Assembly: GCA_009778115.1 (NCBI GenBank)
Contig: WRKL01000006.1
Location: 1-46,563, forward strand
Source: Oscillospiraceae bacterium
Lineage (GTDB): Bacteria > Bacillota > Clostridia > Oscillospirales > Ruminococcaceae
Direction: 5' to 3'
Length of the DNA stretch: 46,563 nucleotides
Positions within the stretch are counted from its first letter, which is position 1; every line of letters begins with the position of its first letter. The notes below the pieces were generated by a model. The model ran no database searches, was not told the DNA's origin, and saw only the letters and a list, made by a program, of their open reading frames with translations. The position numbers and the translations under genes were made by a program. Positions 43,360-46,563 of this stretch are shown one piece after another.

Positions 43360-43387
43360 CCCCCGGGTCTGTTCGCGGGGATTGTTT
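43360..43387 (+). terminator. Weak terminator between metY and trkH
   Basis: CCCC/GGGG-based stem of 5-6 bp (left arm from 43360, right arm ending 43380) followed by ATTGTTTT on the plus strand. It reaches the last codon of trkH on the other strand. Confidence 0.35.
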
Positions 43388-44841
43388 TATGATTTTCTCG
43401 GAATCTTTTTCCAGACAGCCGGACTGAACAAAACCAATACAGGCAGGAACTCTAACCGCCCTGCAATCATACAAAATGAAAGTACGATCTTTGATAAGGC
43501 GGAAAACGAAGAATAATTTCCGTTAGAACCGGCGGTCCCCAGTCCCGGTCCGACGTTGCTCAATGAAGAGAGCGCAGCTGTTACGCTCGAAACCATGTCC
43601 TTGCCTTCAATGGTAATAAATACGGCCGCCCAAAATAAAATAACAAAATAAATAAAGAAGAACAAGGCTGTTTTTGACACAATATCCTGTCCGACTGTTT
43701 TATTGTTGATCGACACCGCTTTTACGCTGCCCGGATGAAATATCCGGATGAATTCTATTCTGGTCGCCTTGATAAGGAGTAAAATCCTTATCAGCTTTAT
43801 TCCGCCGCCGGTCGAACCCGCACAACTGCCTGTAAACATTAAAAGTGCCAGAATAATCTGGCTCAAACCCGGCCAAAGACCGACATCCGCATTCGAGAAC
43901 CCGGTCGTCGATGCAATAGATACAACCTGAAAGGATGACCGGCGGAGTGCTTCCGCGAAATTGCCGTAAATCCCGTATATGTTGATTGTTATAATTACAA
44001 TTGCCGCTACCACAAGCCCCGTATACAGCTTTAACTCCGCATCCTTGAAAAATTTTAAAAATTTCCTGCCCAACAGGAAGAAATACAGCGAAAAGCTGAT
44101 CCCGAACAAGAACATAAATATTATAATAATTATTTCTGCCGCAACGTTGTTATATGCGGCTATGCTGCCATTCATTCTTGAAAATCCGCCTGTTCCGGCG
44201 GTAGAAAAGCTGTTGATAACCGCATCATAAACGGGAAGCCCGGCAAAGTACAAAAGGACACCGAGCACAACCGTAGTTACAAGATAAATAATGCACATTA
44301 TTTTTGCGGTTTCCCGTATTTTCGGAACGATCTTATCCGGTAACGGTCCCGTGCTTTCGGCTCTTAAAAGATTGATCGAGGATGCGTTCATGGACGGCAT
44401 TACCGCCAGCATAAAAACCAAAACGCCTATTCCGCCGATCCAGTGAGAAAAGCTCCTCCAAAACAAAATACCATGCGGTAAAACTTCAATATCCGTTAAT
44501 ATCGTTGTTCCGGTTGTGGTAAAAGCCGATATGGATTCAAAGGCGCTGTCAATAAAACTGTTGAAATAACCGGAAAAATAAAATGGCAGCGCACCGAACA
44601 ACGACATAAAAATCCACGCCAGACCGGCTGTTGCAAAAGCATCCTTTGTCCTGAAGTTTTTATTTACGGGTTTAAGCAGTGTCAGGAAAGTTCCCGTTAA
44701 CGCCAATATTAATATCGACCACAGAAAGGGCAAATGATCGCCGCCGCCGTATATAAACGAAACAGCAAGCGGGAAAAGCATGAGTGCTGCCTGAATTCTG
44801 AGTAAATTTCCGATCAATTTGAAAATAAGAGCGTAATTCAT
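43387..44841 (-). CDS. trkH: Trk/Ktr potassium uptake system membrane subunit
   Basis: About 484 residues, polytopic, with four pore repeats; visible selectivity segments include SAFTTTGTTILTD, FSTAGTGGFS, IASTTGFSNADVG and ALSSLSNVGPGLG. Forms the K+ channel-like transporter gated by the TrkA ring encoded just upstream. ATG 44841 (GAGGG five bases away) is preferred over TTG 44853. Family markers SHWIGGIGVLVF and GSCAGSTGGGIKLIR are intact. Confidence 0.94.
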   Translation of the reverse strand: MNYALIFKLIGNLLRIQAALMLFPLAVSFIYGGGDHLPFLWSILILALTGTFLTLLKPVNKNFRTKDAFATAGLAWIFMSLFGALPFYFSGYFNSFIDSAFESISAFTTTGTTILTDIEVLPHGILFWRSFSHWIGGIGVLVFMLAVMPSMNASSINLLRAESTGPLPDKIVPKIRETAKIMCIIYLVTTVVLGVLLYFAGLPVYDAVINSFSTAGTGGFSRMNGSIAAYNNVAAEIIIIIFMFLFGISFSLYFFLLGRKFLKFFKDAELKLYTGLVVAAIVIITINIYGIYGNFAEALRRSSFQVVSIASTTGFSNADVGLWPGLSQIILALLMFTGSCAGSTGGGIKLIRILLLIKATRIEFIRIFHPGSVKAVSINNKTVGQDIVSKTALFFFIYFVILFWAAVFITIEGKDMVSSVTAALSSLSNVGPGLGTAGSNGNYSSFSALSKIVLSFCMIAGRLEFLPVLVLFSPAVWKKIPRKS

Positions 44842-44898
44842 TTGTTCCCTCAACCCGTATCCTCTAATTTATACCCATATCCGACATAAATATCGGTA

Positions 44899-46284
44899 TT
44901 AATGTGCAATTATATCATTAAAATCGTTGACCTTATGGTTTTTAGCGATAATAATTACACGGTCACCCTGCTGTAATTTTGTTTTACCCGTCGGGATAAC
45001 AATATCCGCTCCTTGAATCACACAGCCTATCAGCACGCCTTTTTTTAACTTCAAGTCCCGCATGGGAACATCGAGATATGAAGCTTTTTTGTTCAAACCG
45101 AACTCAACCGATTCTACGGTGCCGTCGTTTCCGCTGAAGATTATATGTCTTGCTCCTATCGCGCTTCCTTCGGCCCCCGCCAGTCCTTCGATATAGCGAA
45201 AAACAAAATCCGATATGATGTTTTTGGGCATGATGATATTTTTCAATCCCAATTCCATAATCATATTCGGATTTATATGATTTATTTTATTTATTATCTT
45301 TTTAACACCCATACGTTTTGCGTAAAGAGAGGTGATCGCGTTTTCCTCGTCTATGCCCATAAGGCATATAAAAGCATCCATTTGATCAATGTCTTCCGAA
45401 GCAAGAAGAGCTTCGCCGGTTCCGTTCCCGTGGATAATAAGGCATCGCGGATTGATTTCAGGCAGGATTTTATCCAAAACTTCGCATCTCTCACGGTCTT
45501 TTTCTATGATTTTTATGTTGGTTTTTATAGTATGCCGTGCCAGAAGTCCGGTAAGATAATATGTGATCTTACCGCCGCCGATAATCATAATATTTTGTGT
45601 TCTTTTAGGCTTTTTCCCGATAAGTATAAAAAAATTTATGATGTTTGACGGACGCCCTATCAAATGAACGACATCAGATTCTTCAAAAATCAAATTTCCG
45701 TCCGGTATTACAGCGTTGTTGTTTCTTTCGACAAGCGCGGCAAGAAGATCGGTTTTTTTATTGAACACCTGCGAAACGCTCTTGCCTGTTAAAAAATCCG
45801 ATGCTTCTGTTACCTTAAACGAAATCATTTCGACTCTGCCGCTCACAAAGGTATTAAGGCCGTCCGTACTCGGGTAGCGCAGCAGTCGTGAAATTTCGCG
45901 CGCTGTCTGTTGTTCGGGGTTGATGACAAGGTCTATTCCGAATTCCTTCCAAAGCTTATTGTATTCCGAAGAATAATCAGGATTGCGAACCCGCGCCGTC
46001 GAGTGTTTTGTTCCGATTCTTTCTGCGATAATACAACATAAAATATTAAGCTCATCAGAATTTGTCGTGCATATAATCAAATCTGCGCCTTTGGCACCGG
46101 CTTCGAGCAATACTCGCTCACTTGCTCCGTTGCCGGCAACGAATATAACATCAAGTGTTTCGGACAGATCGCCGAAAACATCCGGATCAATGTCTACTAC
46201 CGTCACATCAAAGGCTTTTTTCTCAGATAATTTTCTCGCTATTGTAAGCCCGACTTTTCCGCATCCGACAATAATTATCCTCAT
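44899..46284 (-). CDS. trkA: Trk system potassium uptake protein TrkA
   Basis: 461 residues, cytosolic, with two RCK units, each of an NAD(H)-binding Rossmann domain and a TrkA-C domain. The first glycine loop is IIVGCGKVGLTIA (residues 3-15) with the acidic VVDID at the end of strand 2; the second is IMIIGGGKITYYL (about 232-244). Regulates TrkH. AGGGAGA precedes the ATG by six bases. First of the trkA-trkH pair; 57 bp between the genes. Confidence 0.95.
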   Translation of the reverse strand: MRIIIVGCGKVGLTIARKLSEKKAFDVTVVDIDPDVFGDLSETLDVIFVAGNGASERVLLEAGAKGADLIICTTNSDELNILCCIIAERIGTKHSTARVRNPDYSSEYNKLWKEFGIDLVINPEQQTAREISRLLRYPSTDGLNTFVSGRVEMISFKVTEASDFLTGKSVSQVFNKKTDLLAALVERNNNAVIPDGNLIFEESDVVHLIGRPSNIINFFILIGKKPKRTQNIMIIGGGKITYYLTGLLARHTIKTNIKIIEKDRERCEVLDKILPEINPRCLIIHGNGTGEALLASEDIDQMDAFICLMGIDEENAITSLYAKRMGVKKIINKINHINPNMIMELGLKNIIMPKNIISDFVFRYIEGLAGAEGSAIGARHIIFSGNDGTVESVEFGLNKKASYLDVPMRDLKLKKGVLIGCVIQGADIVIPTGKTKLQQGDRVIIIAKNHKVNDFNDIIAH

Positions 46285-46563
46285 GCCGAAATCTCCCTAA
46301 TACTAATTCCAACCGCGATTTTTGTTCAAGCAGGTTAACCCCATAACCGTAAAATATGTTACCCGGGACTGCCTTTATTTCTTTTCTAACATAGTGTACC
46401 ATATCATTTTGGATTTTTCAATCGCAATTTTAGAAAACACAAAACCGCTTGTCTTAAAGTGTCAATGATGGGTGACAGTTTGGGGTAAAAAAGATAGAGT
46501 CTGATGAATCGAGCCCTATCAAGGTGGAGATTCTGAAGTTTTTTGCCCCGCGTGTATGCGCTA
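46285..46563. other. Right-edge region without a confident gene
   Basis: 279 bp. It begins with a single family-B-like end (TACTAATTCC, 46301) 16 bases upstream of trkA. TGTCA (46462-46466) and TGACA (46474-46478) form a short inverted pair. A 52-codon minus-strand frame (46404-46562) runs off the edge but matches no family I recognise. Confidence 0.4.

Noticed and set aside
46404-46562. 52-codon open frame on the minus strand running off the right edge, near a short TGTCA/TGACA inverted pair; possible insertion-sequence end
   Set aside because: The translated residues match no transposase or nuclease family I know, and the inverted pair is only 5 bp. Chance is an adequate explanation.

Overview
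The window looks like a chromosomal segment of an anaerobic, Gram-positive Clostridia-type bacterium, most likely from the gut or a similar fermentative setting (Oscillospirales/Ruminococcaceae-like by gene content; inference). The evidence is a complete rnfCDGEAB operon behind apbE, NusG-domain-II and Gx-transporter genes, the Firmicutes glgD/glgC pair, a CD1247-type zinc-ribbon protein, an ECF-type riboflavin transporter (RibU), strong AGGAGG-type ribosome binding sites with frequent TTG starts, and sigma-A-like promoters. No rRNA, tRNA, CRISPR array, prophage or complete insertion sequence was seen.

Layout. 1-7030 (+): the 3' tail of an unknown gene, rpe, three genes homologous to the Rnf/Nqr membrane subunits D, E and A, a membrane-anchored glycoside-hydrolase-like protein, a phosphohexomutase and efp. 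7046-11459 (+): a chemoreceptor, two related lipoproteins and a CD1247-like zinc-ribbon protein. 11460-14384 (+): an atypical FMN riboswitch, ribU, a GT-C type membrane glycosyltransferase and a small membrane protein. 14599-21178 (-): a CNNM/CorC-type protein and the glycogen synthesis genes glgB-glgC-glgD. 21632-29485 (-): one 2617-residue secreted modular protein. 29766-32426 (+): gltX and a galacturonokinase-like GHMP kinase. 32526-39728 (-): apbE, NusG II, Gx transporter and rnfCDGEAB. 39804-41594 (-): aspS. 42051-43328 (+): metY. 43387-46284 (-): trkA and trkH.

How the genes fit together. Flavin is a recurring theme: ribU imports riboflavin, apbE attaches FMN, and RnfG and RnfD at 34680-36220 carry the flavinylation sites, so a flavin-dependent ferredoxin:NAD+ ion pump is encoded here with its maturation enzyme. 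The glg genes and the phosphohexomutase supply glycogen metabolism. TrkA/TrkH take up potassium.

The most unusual object is the second Rnf-like set at 1006-3383. It has only D, E and A homologues. Three of the four cysteines that hold the intramembrane iron-sulfur centre are replaced, and the FMN-attachment motif in D is degenerate. It therefore looks like a redox-stripped Rnf/Nqr membrane core, and it sits directly upstream of a cell-surface glycoside-hydrolase-like gene.

Other noteworthy points are an FMN riboswitch that appears to lack its P2 hairpin, two families of small palindromic (MITE-like) repeats in intergenic regions, possible leaderless promoters for rpe and apbE, and many 8-9-bp short tandem repeats. 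All identifications come from reading the sequence and family knowledge; no database search was run.
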